Shown one piece after another: positions 1 to 6,406 of a DNA stretch of 6,406 nt; within the stretch, counting starts at the first letter, position 1, and every line of letters starts with the position of its first letter. The DNA is from Pseudomonas sp. (GTDB lineage Bacteria > Pseudomonadota > Gammaproteobacteria > Pseudomonadales > Pseudomonadaceae). The notes beneath the pieces are model-generated. The model saw only the letters and a program-made list of their open reading frames with translations, ran no database searches and had not been told where the DNA came from. The stretch lies in the NCBI GenBank assembly GCA_026398835.1, contig JAPLSD010000341.1, positions 1 to 6,406 of the forward strand, given 5' to 3'. A program made the position numbers and the translations under genes.

Positions 1-22
1 CAAAGGAGGGACTATCGGTCAT
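1..22 (-). CDS. Possible 5' end of a minus-strand gene running off the left edge
   Basis: An ATG on the minus strand (bases 22-20) is preceded by GGAG (bases 33-30) at a 7-base spacing, and the frame stays open to the edge (MTDSPSF...). Only seven codons are visible, so no product can be assigned. An in-frame ATG at 58-56 lacks a ribosome binding site. Plus-strand frames are also open from the edge, with stops at 45-47 and 104-106, so the edge could instead be the 3' end of a plus-strand gene. If the minus-strand start is real, the DnaA-box region lies directly upstream of this gene. Confidence 0.22.
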
Positions 23-193
23 GCAGTTGCTCCAGGTCGTCAAATGACGAACGCCCATATGGAGGCGCCAAGGCGCGCAGAGTACCTGAACCCAAAATCA
101 CGATAATGAAGATTGTGTCATGTTAGCTGTACAAAAAACGACCAGACACGCCAGCGTCATGTCCACCGCGGCTTGCAGCCAACTGCACGCACC

Positions 194-214
194 TTATCCA
201 CAGCCCCGTCCACA
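194..214 (+). repeat. DnaA-box pair A
   Basis: A perfect DnaA box, TTATCCACA (194-202), is followed exactly 12 bases later by the degenerate box CCGTCCACA (206-214). TTATCCACA is the high-affinity consensus for the initiator DnaA. The second copy keeps only the TCCACA core. Confidence 0.7.
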
Positions 215-248
215 GTCTTTGGGGGCAAGTGCAAAATGCTCAAAGCCA

Positions 249-257
249 CTATCCACA
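249..257 (+). repeat. Single DnaA-like box
   Basis: CTATCCACA differs from the DnaA consensus TTATCCACA only at the first base and has the same orientation as the other boxes. No second box follows at 12 bases. Confidence 0.55.
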
Positions 258-400
258 GGGCCTGTAGCGCGAATCTGCAAGTTTTTTGCTTGACCCGCAG
301 AGCGCCACATGTAGCAGTTTCGAAACGACGCAACCACTCAGTCTTCAGCGCGATGGCGCCAAGCCAGTAACTACGCCACCTTGCGGAGTCTTTCCAGAGT

Positions 401-433
401 TTAACCACAGACTTATCCACAGGCTTCACCACG
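401..433 (+). repeat. DnaA-box triplet B
   Basis: Three tandem boxes at an exact 12-base period: TTAACCACA (401-409, one mismatch), TTATCCACA (413-421, perfect) and TTCACCACG (425-433, weak). This is the densest part of the array and the best candidate for cooperative DnaA binding. A period of 12 also occurs in pairs A and C. Confidence 0.7.
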
Positions 434-568
434 CTTTTTTGGCCGTCTTTCTGTGACAATAAAAAGGTTGACAACACCCATTCCAAGCTACGTAAAAACG
501 CCTGATCAAAAAACAATCACCACGCTACAGGCCACGTCCATCAAGGCTTTCAGCCAGCTACTCCCACG

Positions 569-589
569 TTACCCACAGCCAGCTCCACA
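569..589 (+). repeat. DnaA-box pair C
   Basis: TTACCCACA (569-577, one mismatch) is followed 12 bases later by AGCTCCACA (581-589, core only). The layout CCACAG-N6-CCACAG is the same as in pair A and triplet B. Confidence 0.55.
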
Positions 590-650
590 GCAAACGGGGA
601 CAAGTCAAAACCGTGACAAAACAACTATTTGCAGCGGCTTTATGTCGCGC

Positions 651-667
651 TTTAACAGGTTGTTAAA
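651..667. repeat. Inverted repeat in AT-rich stretch
   Basis: TTTAACA, then GGT, then TGTTAAA: a perfect 7-base inverted repeat with a 3-base centre. It lies five bases before the last DnaA-like box. It may be an operator or part of an easily melted segment; no known regulator is recognised. Confidence 0.4.
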
Positions 668-671
668 TTTG

Positions 672-680
672 TTTTCCACA
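672..680 (+). repeat. DnaA-like box at AT-rich end
   Basis: TTTTCCACA has one mismatch to TTATCCACA and the same orientation as the rest. TTTTCCGAA begins 10 bases later (682-690) and echoes it. The surrounding 650-700 stretch is AT-rich compared with the coding DNA. Confidence 0.45.
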
Positions 681-739
681 ATTTTCCGAAACACTATGGA
701 CACCCGAAAAACCTCAGACCGGTTGGCTGTCGTACACAC

Positions 740-779
740 AAAAAAAACGCCCTGACGCGGAGCACGTCAGGGCGTTTTT
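740..779 (-). terminator. Intrinsic terminator of the bra operon, probably bidirectional
   Basis: A perfect 10-base stem, CGCCCTGACG (748-757) with CGTCAGGGCG (765-774), encloses a 7-base loop. Eight A on the left give a run of eight U in the minus-strand transcript, and five T on the right (775-779) give a shorter U run for plus-strand transcripts. It begins 15 bases after the braG stop, so it should end the braCDEFG mRNA and also shield the operon from transcription entering from the left. Confidence 0.93.
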
Positions 780-794
780 GATGACCTCGATGGC

Positions 795-1511
795 TTAGTG
801 ACCGCCGAGATAGGCGTTGCGCACCTCCTCGTTGACCAACAGCTCCTCGCCGGTGCCGGTCAAGCGGATTTTACCGTTGACCATCACGTACGCCCGATCC
901 GACAATTTCAGCGCATGGTTGGCGTTCTGTTCCACCAGGAAGATCGTCATCCCGGAGGCCGCCAGTTCACGCAGGGTATGGAAGATCTGCTTTACGATGA
1001 TCGGCGCCAGCCCCAGCGACGGTTCATCGAGCAGCAGCAACTTGGGTCGACTCATGAGTGCCCGAGCGATAGCCAGCATTTGCTGTTCGCCGCCGGACAT
1101 GGTCATGGCACGCTGATTTCGACGTTCCTTGAGTCGCGGAAACAGCTCGAACATGCGCTGCATGTCTTGCGTGGCGAACTTGTCACCGATGGGGATGGTG
1201 CCCATCAACAGGTTTTCCTCGACGGTCATGTCGGGGAACACCCGCCGCCCTTCCGGCGACTGCGCAATGCCGTTGGAGGCGATGTAGTGCGAGGACTTGT
1301 GCGTGATGTCGACACCGCGATAGATGATCTGCCCACTGCTGGCCCGCGGCTGACCGAAGATCGACATCAACAGCGTCGACTTGCCGGCGCCGTTGGAGCC
1401 GATCAGGCTGACGGTTTCACCTTCATTGATGTGCAACGATACTTTTTTCAGCGCCTGGATCGGCCCGTAAAACACTTCGATCTCTTTTAGTTCGAGGATC
1501 GGTTCGTTCAT
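795..1511 (-). CDS. braG: BraG (LivF), branched-chain amino acid ABC transporter ATP-binding protein
   Basis: This 238-residue cytoplasmic ATPase is the second nucleotide-binding subunit of the leucine/isoleucine/valine importer and pairs with BraF under the membrane subunits BraD and BraE. Visible motifs are Walker A GSNGAGKST (38-46), Q-loop Gln84 in IAQSPEGRRVF, signature MSGGEQQ (138-144), and Walker B LLLLDEP (158-164) with catalytic Glu163. The usual H-loop histidine position is Gln195 in LVEQN; this is typical of the LivF branch as I recall it, not a defect. The length is normal for LivF. AGGAG lies 5 bases before the ATG, and the start overlaps the braF stop as ATGA, so translation is probably coupled. 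It is the last gene of the operon, just before the terminator. Confidence 0.96.
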   Translation of the reverse strand: MNEPILELKEIEVFYGPIQALKKVSLHINEGETVSLIGSNGAGKSTLLMSIFGQPRASSGQIIYRGVDITHKSSHYIASNGIAQSPEGRRVFPDMTVEENLLMGTIPIGDKFATQDMQRMFELFPRLKERRNQRAMTMSGGEQQMLAIARALMSRPKLLLLDEPSLGLAPIIVKQIFHTLRELAASGMTIFLVEQNANHALKLSDRAYVMVNGKIRLTGTGEELLVNEEVRNAYLGGH

Positions 1512-2379
1512 ACCAACTCCTCTTCATCAGCACCCAGGTACGCAGCAATCACTTTCGGATCGTTGCGGATCTGGTCCGGACCACCTTCGGCAATTACGTT
1601 GCCGTGATCAAGTACCACGATGTAATCGGAAATACTCATGACCATGCCCATGTCGTGTTCGATCAGCACCACGGTCAGGTCGTGTTCGTCGCGCAGTAAC
1701 CGAATCATCTTGCTCAGGGCTTCGGTTTCCTGCGGGTTGAGGCCGGCAGCCGGTTCGTCCAGGCAAATGATTTGCGGCCGCGTGCACATGGCCCGGGCGA
1801 TTTCCAGACGCCGTTGTTGGCCGTAGGACAGCTCCCCGGCCAAACGGTTGGCGCAATCCACCAGGTCCACCACTTCCAGCCAATAGAATGCATGGTCCAG
1901 CGCGTCGCTTTCGGCTTTGCGGTAACCCTTGGTGTTGAGAATCCCCGCCACCAGGTTGCGATTGACCCACATGTGCTGGGCCACTAACAGGTTTTCCAAT
2001 ACCGACATTTCCCGGAACAGACGAATGTTCTGGAACGTCCGCGCCAGCCCCGCACGATTGATCAGGTGCGTGCCGCCGAACATTTTGTAGAACAGACGGC
2101 TGCCAAAAGCCTTTGGCGAGACGAAATCGGTCGCCTTGAACGGCTCACCCAGCATCTTGATCACATTGGTGCTGGTGCCCCGGCTATTGAGCTGGATGCG
2201 GCCACCTGTGGCCTTGTAGAAGCCAGTCAGGCAGTTGAACACCGTGGTCTTGCCAGCGCCGTTGGGGCCAATCAGGGCAGAGATCGAGTTGCGTTTGATC
2301 TTCAGGCTGACATCACTCAGGGCTTTGATCCCGCCAAAGTGCATCATCAGATTTTCTACCGAGAGAATGACTTCATCGT

Positions 2380-2383
<4 letters not shown>
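1508..2383 (-). CDS. braF: BraF (LivG), branched-chain amino acid ABC transporter ATP-binding protein
   Basis: This 291-residue ATPase is the first nucleotide-binding subunit of the importer and forms a heterodimer with BraG. Motifs are Walker A GPNGAGKTT (39-47), Q-loop Gln118 in RTFQNIRLF, signature LSYGQQRR (185-192, with Tyr in place of the first Gly of LSGGQ as is usual in LivG), Walker B IICLDEP (205-211) with Glu210, and H-loop His243 in LIEHD. It is some 35 residues longer than the roughly 255 residues of E. coli LivG. The extra length lies between Walker A and the Q-loop (about residues 66-106). The reading frame is intact and the motifs downstream are normal, so this looks like a lineage insertion and not an error. 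AAAGGAG lies 7 bases before the ATG, which overlaps the braE stop by 4 bases. Confidence 0.95.
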
Positions 2384-3663
<1,280 letters not shown>

Positions 3664-3665
3664 AC

Positions 3666-4583
3666 TTATACCTTCGCCACGAGTGGGCGACCCAACAGGC
3701 CTTGAGGACGGAAAATCAGGATCAGTACCAGCAGCGTGAAGCTGAAGACGTCCTTGTAGTCAGAGTTGATCACGCCGGAAAACAGCGACTCGGAGATGCC
3801 GAGAATGATCCCGCCGAGCATGGCGCCAGGCAGCGAACCAATCCCGCCGAGCACCGCAGCGGTGAAGGCCTTGATGCCGATCACGAAGCCTGCGTAGAAA
3901 TCGAAGGTGCCGTAGTTCACCGTGATCAAGACACCGGCCAGCGCAGCCATGGCGGCACCGATGATGAACACGTAGGAGATCACCCGGTCGGTGTTTATCC
4001 CGAGGATCGAGGCCATCTTGCGGTCTTGTTGGGTCGCACGACACATGCGCCCCAACTTGGTGTATTTGATGATGTAGGTCAGCAGGGCCATCCCGACAAA
4101 GGCTGCAATCAGAATGAAGATCTTGGTGTAGGTGATCTGCACAAACCCAGTACCGATTTCGAATCTCAGTCCACCGCTCAGCAGCGTAGGAATACCCTGT
4201 TGCCGTGAGCCCTGAGCGATCTGTGCGTAGTTCTGCAGGATCAGAGAAACGCCGATAGCACTGATCAGCGGTGCCAGTCGGGTGGAGTTGCGCAGCGGTT
4301 TGTAAGCGATGCGCTCGATGACCCAGCCATACACACCGGTCACGAAGACAGTGAACAGCAGAGTGCCCAGGATCAACAACGGAAAGGATTCGACACCGAA
4401 GTAGGACAGTAGAGCCAGGCTGATCGCCGCGAGGTACGCGGAAATCATATAAACCTCGCCGTGGGCGAAGTTGATCATACCGATGATGCCGTAGACCATT
4501 GTGTAGCCGATGGCGATCAGGCCGTAGACCGACCCGAGAGTCAGACCGTTGATAACTTGTTGCAGGAAAATACCGTCCATCAT
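3666..4583 (-). CDS. braD: BraD (LivH), branched-chain amino acid ABC transporter permease
   Basis: This 305-residue inner-membrane permease is the partner of BraE. Typical LivH features are the N-terminal INGLTLGSVYGLIAIGYTMV segment (11-30), INFAHGE (37-43), and an EAA-type coupling loop around residues 182-197 (RATQQDRKMASILGIN). The C-terminal FRPQGLLGRP is also characteristic. The length fits the family. Two adjacent ATG codons (4583 and 4580) could start it. The only Shine-Dalgarno-like sequence, GAGAG, is 3 bases from the first and 6 bases from the second, so the true start may be 4580 (304 residues). That sequence is also the 3' arm of a small hairpin. braD is separated from braC by 188 bases but should be on the same transcript. 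Confidence 0.95.
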   Translation of the reverse strand: MMDGIFLQQVINGLTLGSVYGLIAIGYTMVYGIIGMINFAHGEVYMISAYLAAISLALLSYFGVESFPLLILGTLLFTVFVTGVYGWVIERIAYKPLRNSTRLAPLISAIGVSLILQNYAQIAQGSRQQGIPTLLSGGLRFEIGTGFVQITYTKIFILIAAFVGMALLTYIIKYTKLGRMCRATQQDRKMASILGINTDRVISYVFIIGAAMAALAGVLITVNYGTFDFYAGFVIGIKAFTAAVLGGIGSLPGAMLGGIILGISESLFSGVINSDYKDVFSFTLLVLILIFRPQGLLGRPLVAKV

Positions 4584-4586
4584 GCA

Positions 4587-4604
4587 CTCTCACTAACTTG
4601 AGAG
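4587..4604 (-). promoter_or_regulatory. Hairpin covering the braD ribosome binding site
   Basis: In the minus-strand mRNA, CUCUCA, a 6-base loop, then UGAGAG forms a 6-base stem that ends 3 bases before the first braD ATG. The 3' arm contains the only purine-rich GAGAG able to act as ribosome binding site. Folding would therefore lower initiation at braD. The stem is short, so the effect is inferred and may be modest. Confidence 0.5.
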
Positions 4605-4614
4605 GCCACCGCGA

Positions 4615-4685
4615 ACCCGGTATCGATGAGCCCTTGTGAGGCGCACTTTGCCGGGGTCATGTGGCTCAGAAGAAAAATACCGGGT
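4615..4685 (-). repeat. Long-range inverted repeat between braC and braD
   Basis: ACCCGGTAT (4615-4623) pairs perfectly with ATACCGGGT (4677-4685). A nested pair, TGAGCC (4627-4632) with GGCTCA (4663-4668), extends the structure. No U run follows, so it is not a standard terminator. It may protect the 3' end of the braC message or cause partial termination or processing, giving more BraC than membrane components. Such intergenic structures are known after binding-protein genes in other ABC operons. Confidence 0.5.
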
Positions 4686-4771
4686 CGGCACGATTGCAGA
4701 ACCCATTATCAAAGCCGGGCCTGCGCCCCACGACTTGTATCGAGAGACCCAGACCTGGCGATGCGTTTATC

Positions 4772-5905
4772 TCACTTCTGTTTTTCCAGCTGGTGGTATT
4801 TGCCCGCAGCATCCCACTGGTAAACCACGTAGTCGGAGATTTTCAGGTCGCCCTTGCTATCCCATTCCTTCTTGCCCATCACGGTTTCCACCGAGTGCGC
4901 CTTGAGCCATTTGCTGGCGTCTTCGCCTTTGTTCGACTTGGCACCATTAAAGCCGGCAGCCAGAGCTTGCACCGAGGCGTAGGCGTACAGGGTGTAGCCT
5001 TCAGGCTCGTAACCGGACTTGCGGAAGGTGTCTACGACAGCCTTGCTGTCTGGAATCAGACGCGGGTCGGCCCCGAAGGTCATATACACGCCGTCAACGT
5101 ACGGAGCACCACCGGCAGTGGTGACCATTTCGTCAGTCACGATGCCGTCATCGGACATGAACTTGACGTCTTTGAGACCTTGCTCACGCAGTTGGTGGAC
5201 CAGTGGGCCGGCTTCCGGGTGCAGGCCGCCGAAGTAAAGGACATCAGCCCCTACCGAACGGACTTTGGTGATCAGGGCGCTGAAATCTTTCTCGCCGCGG
5301 GTCAGACCTTCTTCCAGAACCGGCTTCACGCCACGTGCGGTCAACTGCTTGGCAGTCGCGTCCGCCAGACCTTTACCGTAGGTGTCTTTGTCGTTGATGA
5401 CGGCAACTTTCTTGCCTTTCAGGACGTCGACGATGTAGTTACCCGCAACGATACCTTGCTGGTCATCACGCCCGCACAAACGCAACATGGCGGGCAGGCC
5501 GCGCTCGGTGACCGCTGGGTTGGTAGAGCCTGGGGTAATCGCAATGATCCCCGCATCGGAATACACCTCAGAAGCAGGAATGGTCGACGATGAGCAGAAA
5601 TGCCCGACGACGCCTATTACCTTGTCCTGCGTCATTTTGTTCGCTACGGCCACCGCCTGTTTCGGTTCGCAGGCGTCATCGCCCTGGACCAGTACGATTT
5701 TTTCGCCGTTGATGCCGCCCTTGGCGTTGATTGCATCCGCCGCAGCTTGCGCCCCTTTCATGTACTGCAAGCCAAAGGAAGCGTTAGCACCGGTCATCGG
5801 ACCTGCCACACCAATTTTGACATCTGCTTGAACAAACGAAGAAACACCCAATGCAGTAGCGACTGCGAGTGCCAGAAAACCTTTCCTGTAAAACGTCTGC
5901 GACAT
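4772..5905 (-). CDS. braC: BraC (LivJ/LivK type), periplasmic branched-chain amino acid-binding protein
   Basis: This 377-residue secreted protein captures leucine, isoleucine and valine (and, in P. aeruginosa BraC, also alanine and threonine) and delivers them to BraDEFG. A Sec signal peptide is clear: the basic start MSQTFYRK, a hydrophobic core at 9-25, and VQA before Asp28, with likely cleavage after Ala27. The mature start DVKIGVAGPMTG is the usual opening of the Leu/Ile/Val-binding fold. Cys79 and Cys104 match the disulfide of LivJ; Ser105-Thr108 (SSST) is the expected binding loop for the amino acid backbone. A third cysteine, Cys144, lies in LRLCGRDDQQG. AGGAG (5919-5915) sits 9 bases before the ATG. 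It is the first gene of the operon, downstream of a sigma-54 promoter. Confidence 0.97.
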   Translation of the reverse strand: MSQTFYRKGFLALAVATALGVSSFVQADVKIGVAGPMTGANASFGLQYMKGAQAAADAINAKGGINGEKIVLVQGDDACEPKQAVAVANKMTQDKVIGVVGHFCSSSTIPASEVYSDAGIIAITPGSTNPAVTERGLPAMLRLCGRDDQQGIVAGNYIVDVLKGKKVAVINDKDTYGKGLADATAKQLTARGVKPVLEEGLTRGEKDFSALITKVRSVGADVLYFGGLHPEAGPLVHQLREQGLKDVKFMSDDGIVTDEMVTTAGGAPYVDGVYMTFGADPRLIPDSKAVVDTFRKSGYEPEGYTLYAYASVQALAAGFNGAKSNKGEDASKWLKAHSVETVMGKKEWDSKGDLKISDYVVYQWDAAGKYHQLEKQK

Positions 5906-5980
5906 GTGATGGTGCTCCTGAGGTTTTTTTAGTTAGCACAGCAACTTCAGCGGAAGCTTTGATTCAGCTACTAAGCGCAG

Positions 5981-5996
5981 AGCAAGTGGCGTGCCA
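5981..5996 (-). promoter_or_regulatory. Sigma-54 (RpoN) promoter of the bra operon
   Basis: The minus strand reads TGGCACG-CCAC-TTGCT, an exact match to the -24/-12 consensus TGGCACG-N4-TTGCW with the required GG-N10-GC. Transcription should begin near 5970 and give a leader of about 65 bases before braC. Sigma-54 promoters need an ATP-driven enhancer-binding protein, so expression is likely tied to nitrogen or amino acid status. Confidence 0.85.
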
Positions 5997-6000
5997 TAGG

Positions 6001-6063
6001 TTTTTTATTCTGAAAAAAGTCGCTCTTATATTGTTATTTCGACTGTTTCGAGCCCATTTTCAT
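6001..6063. promoter_or_regulatory. AT-rich segment just upstream of the sigma-54 promoter
   Basis: This stretch is strongly AT-rich (runs such as TTTTTTATT and CTTATATTGTTATTT) and lies between the sigma-54 core and the upstream motifs. That is where IHF usually bends DNA at such promoters. No good match to the IHF consensus WATCAANNNNTTR was seen, so IHF binding is inference. It could also supply an UP-like contact for RNA polymerase. Confidence 0.35.
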
Positions 6064-6065
6064 TG

Positions 6066-6168
6066 GGCGTGCAACCGTCTAAACCGCGGAAGGTGAAACC
6101 TTTATTTTCAAAAGGCGCAACCAGCAAGTGCCATCATTGCAACCAAGACACTTAACGGCGTGCAACCA
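6066..6168. promoter_or_regulatory. Four spaced GCAACC motifs, possible activator sites
   Basis: GCAACC occurs at 6071-6076, 6117-6122, 6139-6144 and 6163-6168, all in one orientation, at spacings of 46, 22 and 24 bases (close to whole numbers of helical turns). The outer two are part of an 11-base direct repeat, GGCGTGCAACC (6066-6076 and 6158-6168). They lie about 100-200 bases upstream of the predicted start, where enhancer-binding proteins act. The protein is not recognised. Confidence 0.4.
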
Positions 6169-6194
6169 CCCTGTAACAGCATGCGTCACCGAAG

Positions 6195-6211
6195 TGCACA
6201 CTGTCGGTGCG
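6195..6211. promoter_or_regulatory. Possible NtrC-type binding site
   Basis: TGCAC-N6-GGTGC within a 17-base frame resembles the NtrC palindrome TGCACCA-N3-TGGTGCA, with both outer half-sites kept and four mismatches towards the centre and right end. A further half-site, GCACCA (6227-6232), begins 31 bases after the matching position of this site, about three helical turns. It is some 230 bases upstream of the predicted transcription start, further than usual but workable for an enhancer. Confidence 0.4.
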
Positions 6212-6250
6212 AGACTGCTACAACCCGCACCACTACAGGCTAGCCGCTTC

Positions 6251-6285
6251 GCTGAAAAGTGCCGTATCCAGCAACACATTTCAGC
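6251..6285 (-). terminator. Hairpin after the right-edge gene, weak terminator candidate
   Basis: GCTGAAAAGTG (6251-6261) and CACATTTCAGC (6275-6285) form an 11-position stem with one A-A mismatch and a 13-base loop. It starts two bases after the predicted stop of the partial minus-strand gene. There is no U run after it, so it may be a 3'-end stabiliser or a Rho-assisted terminator. Confidence 0.35.
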
Positions 6286-6287
6286 TA

Positions 6288-6406
6288 TCAAATAACGATC
6301 CGCAGGCACTGGCCCGCGTGATACAGGGAGAAGCCCGCCTCGTACAAACAGCTGCGCAGCCCAACCCCAGTCAATGGCTGCATCGGTGCGAAGGGAATCG
6401 GCAAGG
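6288..6406 (-). CDS. 3' end of an unidentified gene (partial)
   Basis: One minus-strand frame is open from the right edge to a TGA at 6290-6288 and gives 38 residues ending in LYHAGQCLRIVI. About three quarters of its codons end in G or C, which fits Pseudomonas coding DNA, and a hairpin follows the stop directly. I do not recognise the product. A second minus-strand frame and a plus-strand frame are also open here but have less coding-like codon use. The gene would be in the same direction as the bra operon, with about 380 bases between. Confidence 0.4.
   Translation of the reverse strand, partial: LPIPFAPMQPLTGVGLRSCLYEAGFSLYHAGQCLRIVI

Larger units (their letters stand above)
107..739. 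other. Gene-free region rich in DnaA boxes
   Basis: No reading frame here looks like a real protein. The best, a 119-codon minus-strand frame (516-157), would start with TTG, has no good ribosome binding site, and takes its repeated VDK/WIV stretches from the reverse complement of DnaA boxes. The region carries nine CCACA pentamers on the plus strand and no TGTGG, a marked strand bias. Two perfect TTATCCACA boxes (194-202, 413-421) and four one-mismatch boxes (249-257, 401-409, 569-577, 672-680) are present. Base composition becomes AT-rich towards 600-720, where there is also a TTTAACA/TGTTAAA inverted repeat (651-667). The region could titrate DnaA or control replication or a neighbouring gene. 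Confidence 0.6.

Noticed and set aside
65..76. GCGCC-AA-GGCGC inverted repeat near the left edge
   Set aside because: The two-base centre is too small for an RNA hairpin, and short GC-rich repeats arise often by chance in such DNA.
468..496. Perfect TTGACA -35 box on the plus strand
   Set aside because: At 16-18 base spacing no acceptable -10 box follows (best is CGTAAA), and no gene lies downstream.
157..516. 119-codon minus-strand reading frame in the DnaA-box region
   Set aside because: It starts with TTG and lacks a good ribosome binding site. Several of its peptides (VDK, WIV) are simply translations of reverse-complement DnaA boxes, and no family is recognised.
453..755. 100-codon plus-strand reading frame
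   Set aside because: It runs into the operon terminator, contains the DnaA boxes, has no ribosome binding site and a composition unlike a real protein.
798..1490. Long plus-strand frame (230 codons) opposite braG
   Set aside because: It is an antisense shadow caused by GC-rich codon use; the braG protein is fully conserved on the other strand.
4661..5593. Long plus-strand frame (310 codons) opposite braC
   Set aside because: It is an antisense shadow of an unmistakable binding-protein gene and has no family features of its own.
6052..6068. GCCCA/TGGGC hairpin upstream of the promoter
   Set aside because: It has only five base pairs with a 7-base loop and no U run, too weak to call a terminator or operator.
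6123..6134. Second sigma-54-like sequence, TGGCAC directly followed by TTGCT on the minus strand
   Set aside because: The two halves are adjacent with no spacer, so GG-N10-GC is not met. It resembles the true promoter with its spacer lost but cannot work as one.

Overview
The window looks like chromosome from a Pseudomonas, probably of the P. fluorescens group. This rests on GC-rich codon use, close resemblance of the five genes to the Pseudomonas bra genes, and a near-perfect sigma-54 promoter. No tool was run, so the species is inference.

The core, on the minus strand (about 5905 down to 795), is a complete high-affinity branched-chain amino acid ABC importer in the order braC-braD-braE-braF-braG (livK/J-livH-livM-livG-livF). 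BraC is the secreted periplasmic binding protein, BraD and BraE are the two membrane subunits, and BraF and BraG are the two ATPases. braE/braF and braF/braG overlap by 4 bases and braD/braE are 2 bases apart. A 188-base gap separates braC from braD. That gap holds a long-range inverted repeat and a small hairpin that covers the weak ribosome binding site of braD; both could keep the membrane subunits below the binding protein. A strong intrinsic terminator (740-779) closes the operon just after braG.

Upstream of braC (5906-6287) is a regulatory region of about 380 bases. It has a textbook sigma-54 promoter (TGGCACG-N4-TTGCT) 76 bases upstream of the start codon, an AT-rich stretch, four spaced GCAACC/GGTTGC motifs, and a partial NtrC-like palindrome. 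This suggests nitrogen- or amino-acid-responsive control by an enhancer-binding protein. At the right edge, the 3' end of an unidentified minus-strand gene is likely (6288-6406), followed by a hairpin.

The left 740 bases carry no convincing gene, apart from a possible gene start at the very edge. They hold a strand-biased cluster of DnaA-box sequences: two perfect TTATCCACA, four one-mismatch versions and several weaker ones, all on the plus strand. Three clusters share the same 12-base phasing. This is the most unusual part of the window. It could be a DnaA-titrating (datA-like) locus, a replication-related element, or the DnaA-controlled regulatory region of a gene beyond the left edge.
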